Position numbers and translations under genes: made by a program. A stretch of 64,000 nt of DNA from contig NZ_AP019650.1 of NCBI RefSeq assembly GCF_009938165.1, positions 806,001-870,000 of the forward strand. The letters run 5' to 3'. Positions 28,131 through 37,207 of this stretch are shown here, piece after piece. The notes beneath the pieces are model-generated. The model ran no database searches. It saw only the letters and a list, made by a program, of their open reading frames with translations, and had not been told where the DNA came from. Position 1 is the first letter of the stretch, and every line of letters starts with the position of its first letter. This DNA comes from Vibrio taketomensis (GTDB taxonomy: Bacteria; Pseudomonadota; Gammaproteobacteria; Enterobacterales; Vibrionaceae).

Positions 28131-28160
28131 AGCGCTCTAAGCCTACTTGGAGCGTTTTAT
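28131..28160 (+). terminator. Terminator of the chitinase gene
   Basis: A 7-bp stem AGCGCTC/GAGCGTT (one G-U pair) with a 12-base loop is followed by TTTATTT, 20 bases after the stop. Confidence 0.65.
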
Positions 28161-28286
28161 TTCCACACCACTGAACCTTTGTAATTGGATTCAACGTTCA
28201 AGCAAATCTATCTCGCATACTTGGTGAGCCAAGCGACTAGATAGTTTGGCAGATATATCGTTTGGCTACAGCCGAGATAAGAATGA

Positions 28287-28320
28287 CTAGCGTTATTGGT
28301 GACTTACCAGATAACGCTAG
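28287..28320 (-). terminator. Strong hairpin just past the M23 peptidase gene
   Basis: A 10-bp stem CTAGCGTTAT/ATAACGCTAG is extended by TGGT/ACCA across a single-base bulge. It ends four bases from the peptidase stop codon. The minus-strand T tract is weak, so it may be a terminator or an mRNA 3'-end stabiliser. Confidence 0.5.
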
Positions 28321-28324
28321 AAGC

Positions 28325-29593
28325 TCACGAATGTGTTCTTTCTTTATCCACCAGCGCATCGAATTTATTTATGCTCGCAACAAAGGCAGGCTTAAAACTC
28401 TGTGTCAATGAAGATGCAATCGGGAGGTCTGCTTTCATCGCGTCAACGGCTCTATTGCGCACTAACACTTCAAAATGAAGATGAGGCCCAGTTAAGCGCC
28501 CTGTCGCCCCTGAAATTGCGATTTTTTGCCCTCGTTTTACTTGTTGGCCTTTTTTAACCAAAAACTTACTGAGATGTAAGTATCGCGTTTTGTACACACT
28601 ATTGTGCTCAATCACGAGATATTTACCCGCATAGGGATGGTTCCGAACCGCAATCACCTTTCCATCTCCTGTCGAATAGACGGGAGCCCCGACAGGTGTG
28701 GCGAAGTCTGTGCCATTGTGCGGGCTAATACGTCCAGTAACCGGATGTTTACGTTTAGGATTAAATGGTGACGTAATACGTCGATATTGTGGATCAACAG
28801 GATAGCGATTGAATGCACGTTCTAGGCTATTTCCTTCGCGATCATAAAAGCGGCCATCCTCAGCTAAAAAGGCGGATATTTCCCCTTTTGCTAATTTGAA
28901 CGAGATGGCTTTTATCTCACTAATCCCCGTTGGATGGTCATTTAGATATTGCTGCTCCACGAGAATATCAAAATGGTCTCCGGCCTTTAACTCTCGAGTA
29001 AAATCGAGTTTATCGCGCAGCACTCGAGTAATATTCGCGATTTGGTTTGACGTCAAACCGAGCTTGTACGCCGAAACAGAAAAACTTCCTTTTACTTCAC
29101 CGGAAAACAAAGTCTCACGCCAATGACTCGGCAGTTCATTAAGCGCATAAACAAAACCTTGCTCACTTCTGGTATAGATCGCTCGCTCAACCAGACTAAT
29201 GTGATAAGTCAAACTCATCAGTTGACCGGTCGGGTCGAGTGAAAACTCCAGTACCTCGCCCGGCTGGATTGTATCCAGTTGCAAATGATCAGAGTCGACA
29301 GCAAGTACTTCATGGAGTATCTCATAGGGTATATTGAGCTGGGCAAAGATCGCACTGAGAGTATCCCCTACCTTTACAATATATTGAATGTTCTTGGATT
29401 GTGGAGACTGGCTAATCTCTTGCTCCGCGCGAGCGGTGTTCTCGACCTGGGATTGTTCGTTTGTCGTCACGTTTGCCTTTAATTCAGGAACGTGTTCATT
29501 TGCAACGCATGGTTCATCTGAGCTGGGAATAAAAAACGCACAAACAAATGCAAACAGAGCAATCGTTGCCGCAATAGTTCTAAAACGATTCAT
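28325..29593 (-). CDS. LysM-M23 peptidoglycan endopeptidase, ShyB/MepM-like
   Basis: Cuts peptide cross-links in the murein wall to allow growth. The 422-residue protein has one N-terminal membrane anchor or signal (residues 5-22), a LysM-type domain starting QYIVKVGDTLSAIF near residue 70, an OapA/MepM-like middle region and a C-terminal M23 metallopeptidase. The zinc ligands are visible as SPHNGTDFATP (HxGxD, with H and D) and GPHLHFEV (HxH). It lies 60 bases downstream of a COG0523 GTPase that has a consensus Zur box, with no terminator between, so both are probably induced by zinc starvation. That matches the V. cholerae endopeptidase ShyB; the name is by similarity and context. Confidence 0.9.
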   Translation of the reverse strand: MNRFRTIAATIALFAFVCAFFIPSSDEPCVANEHVPELKANVTTNEQSQVENTARAEQEISQSPQSKNIQYIVKVGDTLSAIFAQLNIPYEILHEVLAVDSDHLQLDTIQPGEVLEFSLDPTGQLMSLTYHISLVERAIYTRSEQGFVYALNELPSHWRETLFSGEVKGSFSVSAYKLGLTSNQIANITRVLRDKLDFTRELKAGDHFDILVEQQYLNDHPTGISEIKAISFKLAKGEISAFLAEDGRFYDREGNSLERAFNRYPVDPQYRRITSPFNPKRKHPVTGRISPHNGTDFATPVGAPVYSTGDGKVIAVRNHPYAGKYLVIEHNSVYKTRYLHLSKFLVKKGQQVKRGQKIAISGATGRLTGPHLHFEVLVRNRAVDAMKADLPIASSLTQSFKPAFVASINKFDALVDKERTHS

Positions 29594-29652
29594 AACTTAA
29601 CTATCTGATTAAATTGACTCTCTGATTGAAGAGAATGTTTGAAAGCCGGTAA

Positions 29653-30681
29653 TTAACCTTTACGATCATCATCTTGACTCACGACACATTCCAGCAACTG
29701 CAACTCAAACTCTTTATCTACATCGGTTGCAATAAGCTCAATTCGGCTCTCACCGCACTCGTCTAGCTCTGCTTCCGTAAGACCATCCTCGGTCATGTTG
29801 TAGCCAAATATTCCATCTTGAGTGATAAATACCGCTTTCATTCTTTCTACATCGAGTTGTAGTAACAACTCAATCAGCTTTGCTCGCTCGAAATGCATAG
29901 TTGTAGCGAAACGCCAACCGACACTCTTAAAGCCTTCACCCTGATTCTCAGCCATGATGAAACCACTCTCAGGGATAGGAAGCTCTGATGCTAAAGGCTT
30001 GCTTTTGTGATGATGGTGCAAAGGGAAATACTCATTCACAGAGGTTTCACCTTCAAACTCTGAAAAAGCAATGTGACCAAACTGAGCAAATATCGTCTTA
30101 ACATTAGGACGCCCTATCTTTGCCACATAGGCTTTTAGATTTTCCTCGTCCCCTGATAGATACAAATCTTGTTTATTGCCTACTACCGTATCTGCAATCG
30201 CGATTTGTTGATTGAACGTTTCGTGCGTTATATAACGGGGATCGGATAGCTTTCGAGCATCCACTAATGTGATGTTTTTCTGCAGCGACAGAACTTTTTG
30301 ATAGTACTCACTGGATAATACTTGTAGTACTTCTTTTGGATGACCTAATCCCGTCGGTTCAATCAGTAATCGGTCGGGTCTTGCTTGTGCTAAAAGCTGA
30401 CCCAATGCAATCTGCATAGGAAGACCCGCAGCGCAACACATACAGCCCCCGGGCACTTCTTGGACAAATACCTGCGATGCACTTTCTGTACTCGACTGCC
30501 CCTTAAGCAAGCTACCATCAACGCCAATTTCACCAAATTCGTTTACTAGTACCGCCCAGCGTTCATTACTTGGTTTGTGTTTGAGTAGATTCAAAATAGC
30601 CGATGTTTTACCAACACCAAGAAAACCGGTAATTATATTGGTTGGTACAGCCCGTATGGCTTCACTCCTCGCGCTCATCAT
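29653..30681 (-). CDS. COG0523 zinc-type GTPase metallochaperone, Zur regulated
   Basis: A G3E-family GTPase of the CobW/YjiA/ZigA/YeiR group, thought to deliver zinc to client enzymes under starvation. The 342-residue protein has Walker A GFLGVGKT (residues 19-26), the metal-binding GCMCC motif (residues 79-83), a G4-type NKQD, and a histidine run HHHH near residue 223 that could bind metal. The CobW C-terminal domain follows. The start has GAGGAG just upstream; either of two adjacent ATGs could be used. A near-perfect Zur operator sits about 100 bases upstream and the M23 peptidase follows, defining a zinc-starvation operon. The client protein is not known. Confidence 0.9.
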   Translation of the reverse strand: MMSARSEAIRAVPTNIITGFLGVGKTSAILNLLKHKPSNERWAVLVNEFGEIGVDGSLLKGQSSTESASQVFVQEVPGGCMCCAAGLPMQIALGQLLAQARPDRLLIEPTGLGHPKEVLQVLSSEYYQKVLSLQKNITLVDARKLSDPRYITHETFNQQIAIADTVVGNKQDLYLSGDEENLKAYVAKIGRPNVKTIFAQFGHIAFSEFEGETSVNEYFPLHHHHKSKPLASELPIPESGFIMAENQGEGFKSVGWRFATTMHFERAKLIELLLQLDVERMKAVFITQDGIFGYNMTEDGLTEAELDECGESRIELIATDVDKEFELQLLECVVSQDDDRKG

Positions 30682-30784
30682 GTACTCCTCAACTAGGGAC
30701 GCTATTGGTTTGCTTACTCATGAATGGTTCTCATCGCACACAGTTCAGAATAACCTTGCGGCTTATATCCATAAATACGACAAC

Positions 30785-30807
30785 GAAATGTTATAACATA
30801 ACATTTC
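30785..30807 (-). promoter_or_regulatory. Zur operator
   Basis: A 23-bp palindrome with halves GAAATGTTATA and CATAACATTTC around a central A. It matches the enterobacterial/Vibrio Zur consensus (GAAATGTTATA-N-TATAACATTTC) at all but one position. It lies about 104 bases upstream of the COG0523 GTPase gene. Confidence 0.9.
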
Positions 30808-30990
30808 GTATTGCTACTCAAGCGAAATATGCAACAGGATAGAAAATACAAATACGGTTGGATTAACGGCGAAACGCTTGGTTAAACAATTGAAATGAAA
30901 CAGCGAGTAAATGGATAAGGAGTTAAACGGGGGGAATGGTTAAAACGAGATTAGAAGCAGGCGCTACCTCCCCTAATCTGTCTATCGATC

Positions 30991-31893
30991 CTAAAAACGC
31001 TCTTTCATGTCAAAATAGCGCTGGCGCAGATGCTCGATCAGCATTTGAATGCGTTTGGCTGGCTTTTTGGTATATGGATAAACCGCGTAAACTCCAACGA
31101 CCTTTGCGGTATGGTGACCAAGCACTTCCACAAGCGTATGCTCTTGAATATCATCATAAATTAGGCACATCGGTAGATACGCTAAGCCGTTTCCCGCCAG
31201 AGCTGATTTACGCAACGCTGCTGCATTATTGGATGAGAAATTACCATTCACTTTAACGGTATAGACATCACTGTTATTTTTGAATTGCCAATCAAAGGTG
31301 CCACCGCTCTCATGGGTATAGCCAAGGCAATTATGTTTACGCAAATCATTCGGTAACTGTGGTACCCCATTCTTCGCGAGATACTCAGGTGACGCACACA
31401 CCGCCCAATGAGAGTTAAAAATAAAGCGAGCAATAAGACTCGAGTCTTCCAAGTAACCAGTGCGAATAACCAAATCATAGTTATCAGCGACTAAATCAAC
31501 AAAGTTGTTGTCCATCGCCATTTCAACGGTCAAGCCGGGGTTTTGCTGACAAAACTCGGAGACTGCCTCTGCAAGCAGTAACTCACCAGAGATGGTCGGC
31601 ACTGACATTCGAATATGCCCAGAGAGGTTCTCGTTGTAACCCATTACGGCATCAAATGCCGCTTTAGCGGTCGCATTGATGTCTTTAGAGCGGTAGTAAA
31701 GCATCTCACCCGCTTCCGTCAAAGTCAGCTTACGCGTAGTTCGATAGAGTAATTGAATACCAAGCTCACTCTCTAGTTTACTCACACGCTTGCTCACCAT
31801 GGATTTGGTGGTGTGATTCACTTGAGCGACTTGGCTAAAAGAGCCGTACTCAACAACTTGAGTAAATAAAACGAGATCATCTATATGTGGCAT
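30991..31893 (-). CDS. LysR-family transcriptional regulator
   Basis: A 300-residue regulator. The N-terminal winged helix-turn-helix is typical (FTQVVEYGSFSQVAQVNHTTKSMVSKRVSKLE, given in two parts: FTQVVEYGSFSQVAQ and NHTTKSMVSKRVSKLE), followed by a substrate-binding domain with the usual LTVEMAMDN and LAGNGLAYLP segments. It resembles the CrgA/AaeR-like group that act on aromatic, lactate or redox genes, but the effector cannot be assigned. It lies downstream of lutC on the same strand, separated by a hairpin, so control of the lut genes is possible but unproven. Confidence 0.9.
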   Translation of the reverse strand: MPHIDDLVLFTQVVEYGSFSQVAQVNHTTKSMVSKRVSKLESELGIQLLYRTTRKLTLTEAGEMLYYRSKDINATAKAAFDAVMGYNENLSGHIRMSVPTISGELLLAEAVSEFCQQNPGLTVEMAMDNNFVDLVADNYDLVIRTGYLEDSSLIARFIFNSHWAVCASPEYLAKNGVPQLPNDLRKHNCLGYTHESGGTFDWQFKNNSDVYTVKVNGNFSSNNAAALRKSALAGNGLAYLPMCLIYDDIQEHTLVEVLGHHTAKVVGVYAVYPYTKKPAKRIQMLIEHLRQRYFDMKERF

Positions 31894-31985
31894 ACCCTAC
31901 CTTATTGTTCTAATTTTCTACTGGGACTGATTATATACCCAACTCACCCTTTGATGGGCTACCGTATATCTGCAAAATAAATATG

Positions 31986-32013
31986 AAAAGGCACACCCGT
32001 TAGAGTGTGCCTT
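31986..32013 (-). terminator. Probable terminator of the lut operon
   Basis: An 8-bp stem AGGCACAC/GTGTGCCT with an 8-base loop is followed on the minus strand by TTTTCATATT. It lies about 120 bases after the lutC stop. Confidence 0.65.
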
Positions 32014-32135
32014 ACTGCTCTATTTCCTGTTAGAAATTCCCAAAGAGCAATTTTTCAAATCGTTGCTTACCAACCAATGACGTTACATATCATCAATAAC
32101 GACATAAGTAGCAAACACAGGGCCGTGAACCCCTA

Positions 32136-32837
32136 CTACCTGATTAACTCAATATCAGCCGTTGAGCTTGGGCCTGAGATAAAGTTAACACATGATGGAA
32201 TGCGCTCGCCTTGGTTCGCTTTTTGATGCAGCAATGCAGTAGCTTGCGTTAGGCGCGGTTTGAGATTGCTTTTAGCCACAACAAAGATAGATGCCTCAGG
32301 TAGCAAACTTACTGCACGGCCTTGATTGGCTTGGCTGTATAGCACCATAGTGCCTGATTCCGCTAATGCTTCTTCTGCCAGCACGATACCAACCTTGGCA
32401 CGTTCAGCAATTTTGATGTTGGCATCAAAGCCTGCAGCAGCATCCCACACATGCACTTTGTGCTCATCAGTTTCTAGCGCTTGTGGCGATACCATTTCAA
32501 GTAATGCCGCAGTGGCAGAAACAATCGTTTCACCTGCAGCCGCATTGCCTTGCTGATCTTTGCAGTAATCTAGGCAAACTTGTTTTAGGGTTACCTCTAG
32601 ATCCGCTTTGGTTGTGACCACTGCTTTTGCGCCCAGTGATGTTTCAGTGTAGCGAACTAACTCATCTTTTAGCTGATCTTGGCTAAACGTGGCCATCACT
32701 TCATTTTGGCAAGTATGACGCAATGCTGGTCGTTCAACTTGAGTCAGTGGTTGAGTTCGACCAAGTTGACGCGCGATATTAGAAAGAAATGAAGTACGAT
32801 TATGCAGACGCTTTTCTCTATCAATTGTATTCGACAT
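32136..32837 (-). CDS. lutC: Lactate utilization protein C (LutC/YkgG family)
   Basis: A subunit of the LutABC iron-sulfur lactate oxidase, which turns L-lactate to pyruvate at the membrane. About 233 residues with the DUF162/LUD fold; conserved stretches are IGIVLAEEALAESGTMVL (seen as VGIVLAEEALAESGT) and the C-terminal INFISGPSSTADIE motif (here VNFISGPSSTADIE). I choose the start MSNTIDRE because AAGGAG lies eight bases upstream of it. It follows lutB by 12 bases and ends the operon. Confidence 0.92.
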   Translation of the reverse strand: MSNTIDREKRLHNRTSFLSNIARQLGRTQPLTQVERPALRHTCQNEVMATFSQDQLKDELVRYTETSLGAKAVVTTKADLEVTLKQVCLDYCKDQQGNAAAGETIVSATAALLEMVSPQALETDEHKVHVWDAAAGFDANIKIAERAKVGIVLAEEALAESGTMVLYSQANQGRAVSLLPEASIFVVAKSNLKPRLTQATALLHQKANQGERIPSCVNFISGPSSTADIELIR

Positions 32838-32849
32838 TATCATCACTCC

Positions 32850-34265
32850 TTATTTTTTGTTTCTTGATTCAAACCAACTACGGAATGACTCGCCGTCTGG
32901 TTGAGGAAGGTCACGCGCTTGAGTCCATTTACCAATGGCACCGAGGCTAAATGGCAGTTTGCCATTTTTAATTAGCTTGCCACCGATCACGGCACCGGCT
33001 TTCACACCTAAATTCCACACTAACGGTGTCGCGTTAACGATGGTAAAGCCTTTTACAACCGCACGTTCACTAACAGGAGTGATGCCCTCTTTGCCCATTT
33101 TTTCACGATGTTTAAGCAGCAAATCTGATAATGGGATCTTCACTGGGCACACATCGTGACACGCTTTACACAAGCTACATGCGTATGGCAGTTCTTTAAA
33201 GTCATCGTAGCCACCAAGTAGTGGTGACAATACGGCACCGATCGGGCCTGAGTAGATTGAACCATACGCCTGACCACCAATGTGGCGGTAAGCTGGACAA
33301 GTGTTTACACACGCAGCGCAGCGTACGCAGCGTAGAATATCGCGGAACTCTGAACCTAAAATCTCTGATCGGCCGTTATCCACAATCACTAGATGGAACT
33401 CTTCAGGGCCGTCACATTGATCGTTTTCACGCGGGCCAGTCAGCGCAGTCACGTAACCGGTTAATGGCAAGCCAACCGCACTGCGACATAACAAACTGAT
33501 CACGATATCCAACTCTTCAAACGTTGGTACCATGCGCTCCATACCCATCACCGCAATGTGCGTTTTAGGCAGCGTCGTTGCCATACGCGCATTACCTTCG
33601 TTGGTCACCAGCGCCACGGTACCTGATTCAGCAACCGCAAAGTTACAACCCGTAATACCGATATCCGCTTCTAGGAAATCGTGACGAATATGTTGACGAA
33701 CAAAACGAGTCATCTCTTCTGGGTCTTCACTACCTTGATAGTTCAGCTTATCTTTAAAGATGTCTTTAATCTGGGTACGGTTTTTATGCAGTGCTGGCAC
33801 AACGATATGCGACGGTGGATCGCAATCATCCACTTGCAGAATGTATTCGCCTAAGTCGGTTTCAATCACTTCACAGCCATTGCGCTGAATCATTTGGTTA
33901 ACACCAATTTCTTCAGTCACCATTGACTTAGATTTCACCACTTTTTTAGCGTTTTTCGCTTTGAGGATACCTTCGATATAGTCAGTGGCTTCCTTCGCGG
34001 TTTTAGCAAAGAACACGTGACCACCGTTATCAAGCACTTTTTCGCTCAACTGGTGCAGGTAGTAATCTAGGTTTTCAAGGACGTGATTACGAATATCCAT
34101 GCCCATTTCACGCCATTGTTCCCAGTTACCCAGTCTATCAGCGGCGATTTGACGGTTAGCAAACATACGCTCTTGCGCATTCGCTACCGATTTGAGCATA
34201 AACTCGTCTTTCATGTGAACATCAATACGTTGTTTGAAGTTCTCATTACTGGTTTTCATCGACAT
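32850..34265 (-). CDS. lutB: Lactate utilization iron-sulfur protein LutB
   Basis: A 471-residue component of LutABC. It has an N-terminal LUD domain and a ferredoxin-like segment with two [4Fe-4S] clusters: CVRCAACVNTCP near residue 312 and CSLCKACHDVCP near residue 364. These clusters pass electrons from lactate towards the quinone pool. GGAGTAACA precedes the ATG; an ATG two codons later is an equally good start. The gene is downstream of lutA by 13 bases and upstream of lutC, the standard lutABC order. It is also known as YkgF. Confidence 0.94.
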   Translation of the reverse strand: MSMKTSNENFKQRIDVHMKDEFMLKSVANAQERMFANRQIAADRLGNWEQWREMGMDIRNHVLENLDYYLHQLSEKVLDNGGHVFFAKTAKEATDYIEGILKAKNAKKVVKSKSMVTEEIGVNQMIQRNGCEVIETDLGEYILQVDDCDPPSHIVVPALHKNRTQIKDIFKDKLNYQGSEDPEEMTRFVRQHIRHDFLEADIGITGCNFAVAESGTVALVTNEGNARMATTLPKTHIAVMGMERMVPTFEELDIVISLLCRSAVGLPLTGYVTALTGPRENDQCDGPEEFHLVIVDNGRSEILGSEFRDILRCVRCAACVNTCPAYRHIGGQAYGSIYSGPIGAVLSPLLGGYDDFKELPYACSLCKACHDVCPVKIPLSDLLLKHREKMGKEGITPVSERAVVKGFTIVNATPLVWNLGVKAGAVIGGKLIKNGKLPFSLGAIGKWTQARDLPQPDGESFRSWFESRNKK

Positions 34266-34278
34266 AGCAGTGTTACTC

Positions 34279-34998
34279 CTATCGGCTTAGCAACACATCA
34301 ACGATGTGCATGACTTTTACAGGTTTGCCTTCTCGCGACACTCGACCACCAATATTGATCAAGCAGCTACTGTCAGCACCGATAAGAAAATCAGGTTCAA
34401 CTTCACTGATGTGCTGAACTTTCTCTTTCACCATCTCGCCTGAAATTTCGGCCATTTTCACTGAGAAAGTACCGCCGAAGCCACAACACGTTTCTTGGTT
34501 TTTGATTGGCACCATTTCCAACCCTTCCACCGCAGCAAGCAGTGCTAAAGGTTCTTCACGTACGCCGAGTTTACGAATTAAGCTGCATGATGGGTGGTAA
34601 ACAGCGCGGCCTTTTAGGCGAGCGCCGACATTGGTTACACCAAGCTCATTGACGATAAATTGAGTCAGCTCAAAAAGACGATCTGCTACTTTTTGAGCAC
34701 GCTCTGCCCATTCCGGCTCGTCTGCAAGATATTCAGGATACTTCTTAATCGCTGCCGCACATGAACCTGCTGGCGTAACGATGGGGTAATCATTCCCTTC
34801 AAACGCCTGAATGAGGTTTTTCATGCCCGGCTTGCTTTCTTCAACATAGCCGCTGTTTAGTGATGGTTGGCCACAACAACCTTGCTGCTTAGGAAATAGG
34901 ATTTCACAACCTAGTTCTTCAAGTAACAACACTGTTTTCTTTGCAACTTCAGATTTTACTGTGTCGCAAATACAGGTGACAAAGAAGTTAATCTTCAT
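34279..34998 (-). CDS. lutA: Lactate utilization protein LutA (CCG-domain)
   Basis: A 239-residue protein with two cysteine-rich CCG domains, each binding an Fe-S cluster or serving disulfide electron transfer: QQGCCGQPSLNSG in the N-terminal half and NQETCCGFGGTFSVKM in the C-terminal half. The family (YkgE, related to GlpC and HdrB C-termini) works with LutB and LutC in L-lactate oxidation. The start MKINFF is preferred over the longer ORF because GGAG lies seven bases upstream. The gene follows the lactate permease gene. Confidence 0.93.
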   Translation of the reverse strand: MKINFFVTCICDTVKSEVAKKTVLLLEELGCEILFPKQQGCCGQPSLNSGYVEESKPGMKNLIQAFEGNDYPIVTPAGSCAAAIKKYPEYLADEPEWAERAQKVADRLFELTQFIVNELGVTNVGARLKGRAVYHPSCSLIRKLGVREEPLALLAAVEGLEMVPIKNQETCCGFGGTFSVKMAEISGEMVKEKVQHISEVEPDFLIGADSSCLINIGGRVSREGKPVKVMHIVDVLLSR

Positions 34999-35081
34999 AA
35001 CATTGCTCCGATTAAGGAATATATTTATCTTTATATTTATATATTTAGCGTAGTACCAACCGAGCACTGCGCTATAAATTT

Positions 35082-36665
35082 TTATAGGGCTAAGCTCGCG
35101 ATGCCCACAATCACGCCATACAACACCATTGGCACGACCGTACGTTTAATGATGTAGCCCTCTTGGTTTGAAATACCCAAGATTGTCGATACAGCGATGA
35201 TGTTGTTGATACACACCATATTACCCATTGCACCACCTACTGATTGCAGCGCCAAAATAAGGTGTTCAGGCAAGCCCACGCTGTGGGCAATCGCTTGTTG
35301 AATGCCGCCAAATGTAAGGTTGGATACGGTTGCCGAGCCTGAGAAGAAGGCACCCAAGGCACCAAGGTAGGACGCAAAGAACTGCCATTTCGTGCCCATT
35401 AGTTCAGAGAATGCGTGGCCTGTGGTCATGATTGGTGAATGAGTACCGCCCATCATCATGAACTTAACCATGACTAGCGCACCAACAAGCGCAATAAATG
35501 GAATTTTTATGCGGCTAGCCGTTTCGGTAAATACTTGTGTAACTTGTGAACGCGACATGCTAAAGATGAAGATTGACAAGAACACCACTAGCAAAAATGG
35601 AATCAGCGCTGGCACATACAAGGTTTTGTACGCCCAAGAAGCATCCGTACCAAGAATGTGTGCGAACTTGATAATTAGTGCATGGCTCAAACTAAATTCA
35701 CCTAAGCCACCTAACTGCAAACTAAACAGCGGCGTACCATCATTAAGCAGCGCTTTAATGCCGAGTTGTTGAATGCGAGTGATGATTAGAATAGCAATCA
35801 GTAGTAGTGTTGGGCTCATTGCTTGTAGCACTTGGCCGCGTGTAACTGGTACCGCTTGTTTCTCACCGCTGTCACTACGTTTTTCCATACCAACATTGTA
35901 ACGAGCAAGCAGAATTGAAATCGCCAAACCAATTGCACCGCCAACCAATGATGGGAATTCATAGTTCCATTGAGCAAACAGCACGTATGGAACGGTACAA
36001 GAAAGAACACTCAACTGAACAAAGATAAAGTTACGACGAATCGTTTTCCAATCGACAACAAAGCTCAGTGCAATCACTGGGATTACGAAGCCCGCAATGG
36101 TGTGAAGAATTGCTGAGTATTGACCGATATTAAGCAGGGCAGACTCATCCAAGCCTAAACTTGCAAAACCAAACCATGTCGGCGTGCCCACTGCACCAAA
36201 AGATACGGGTACCGAGTTCATCACCAACGCTAGCATCGCAACACGCAGTGCAGGAAAGCCAAGACCAACTAAGATAGGCGCAGCAATTGCTGCTGGAGTA
36301 CCAAAGCCTGAAGCGCCTTCGATCATAAAGGCGAACGCCCACCCAATGATCATAAGTTGGGCAACTTGGTTACGGCTAATACTTTCAAGCCAATGGCGAA
36401 TAACCGTTTCAGCACCTGTGATAGCGATAGTACGGTTTAAGAGAATTGCACCGGCAATAATCGAAATTGGAGTAATAGCAGAGAGTGTGCCGGAGATTAG
36501 ATTGGCAATGATATCAGTCGTATCAGTACCGAAATAGAAGAATTGTAGCAATCCTATAATTAGAGCAGTAAGAGGAAGAGCGATATGCGAAGGCAGAGCT
36601 TTCTTCTTGGTCATCATCCAGATCAAAAGAATAATCGGGAAGGTAGATATAGCGAGATTTAACAT
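35082..36665 (-). CDS. lldP: L-lactate permease
   Basis: Imports lactate by proton symport, feeding the LutABC enzymes encoded immediately downstream. The 527-residue protein has about 12-14 hydrophobic helices and the LctP family motifs MIEGASGFGTPAAIAAPIL and SFGAVGTPTWFGF. The start is taken at MLNLAIST, where GGACGA lies just upstream; a GTG four codons earlier is possible. A 17-bp palindrome about 45 bases upstream is a candidate operator. The operon order is lldP-lutA-lutB-lutC. Confidence 0.94.
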   Translation of the reverse strand: MLNLAISTFPIILLIWMMTKKKALPSHIALPLTALIIGLLQFFYFGTDTTDIIANLISGTLSAITPISIIAGAILLNRTIAITGAETVIRHWLESISRNQVAQLMIIGWAFAFMIEGASGFGTPAAIAAPILVGLGFPALRVAMLALVMNSVPVSFGAVGTPTWFGFASLGLDESALLNIGQYSAILHTIAGFVIPVIALSFVVDWKTIRRNFIFVQLSVLSCTVPYVLFAQWNYEFPSLVGGAIGLAISILLARYNVGMEKRSDSGEKQAVPVTRGQVLQAMSPTLLLIAILIITRIQQLGIKALLNDGTPLFSLQLGGLGEFSLSHALIIKFAHILGTDASWAYKTLYVPALIPFLLVVFLSIFIFSMSRSQVTQVFTETASRIKIPFIALVGALVMVKFMMMGGTHSPIMTTGHAFSELMGTKWQFFASYLGALGAFFSGSATVSNLTFGGIQQAIAHSVGLPEHLILALQSVGGAMGNMVCINNIIAVSTILGISNQEGYIIKRTVVPMVLYGVIVGIASLAL

Positions 36666-36709
36666 ACTTTCGTCCACGACATAGTTATTTTTGTTAATGA
36701 TTCACGCCT

Positions 36710-36726
36710 AGATAAAACATTTATCT
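36710..36726 (-). promoter_or_regulatory. Palindromic operator candidate upstream of lldP
   Basis: A perfect inverted repeat AGATAAA-ACA-TTTATCT about 45 bases upstream of the lldP start, in position to control the lactate operon. The cognate regulator is unknown. Confidence 0.4.
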
Positions 36727-37070
36727 GGTGTAAATTGATAACCTTTGTAGTGCCGCCATCTTAGACAAATTTAACATTCACGCTATAACTAAAATCTCAC
36801 CTTGTTTTTGCACCTTATTTTGTGATACTTCATCAATCCCCTACTATAGTCTATTTTGTATTATTTCGTAAAACAAACAGTTAACAACGAATAAAGAACC
36901 AACCAATCCTTTATTAGATAACTATTGGAAACAATCAATATCCAATACCAAACAAATAACAATTTACAACAAGATTTAACATTATGAACAAATACCATGT
37001 TTGAAAAATTAAGTAAAGTTACATAAAGACTAATTAGCATTGTGAAAAACAACGAATAGTTAGAAAGTAC

Positions 37071-37113
37071 AAAAAAAGCCCCAATAACCAGAGTTCCAGT
37101 TATTGGGGCTTTT
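37071..37113 (-). terminator. Terminator of the VF530-family gene
   Basis: A 12-bp perfect stem AGCCCCAATAAC/GTTATTGGGGCT with a 10-base loop has seven A on the left, giving a T tract on the minus strand, and TTT on the right. It lies about 100 bases past the gene. Confidence 0.87.
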
Positions 37114-37207
37114 CTAATTTTCGATCCCAATTTAAGGCATCCCATACAAGACATCGATACCTAAATAAGGCTTTACATCCGCACCTAACAACAGTGCGCG
37201 ACTCTAA

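Larger units (their letters stand above)
36666..37207. other. AT-rich intergenic region upstream of lldP
   Basis: About 540 bases. It holds the lldP promoter region with the palindrome at 36710-36726, a long AT-rich stretch with no convincing gene, the terminator at 37071-37113, and at 37132-37203 (minus) a stop-bounded 23-codon stretch (SRALLLGADVKPYLGIDVLY...) that looks protein-like but has no start. Confidence 0.45.

Noticed and set aside
36861..37154. 97-residue minus-strand ORF upstream of lldP
   Set aside because: It spans an intrinsic terminator, has biased low-complexity composition and no ribosome binding site; it looks like chance in AT-rich DNA.
37132..37203. Minus-strand 23-codon open stretch (SRALLLGADVKPYLGIDVLY...) between the VF530 gene and its terminator
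   Set aside because: It looks protein-like and ends at a stop, but it has no start codon, lies in a different frame from the VF530 gene and is bounded by another stop upstream. It could be a relic, but nothing supports a gene.
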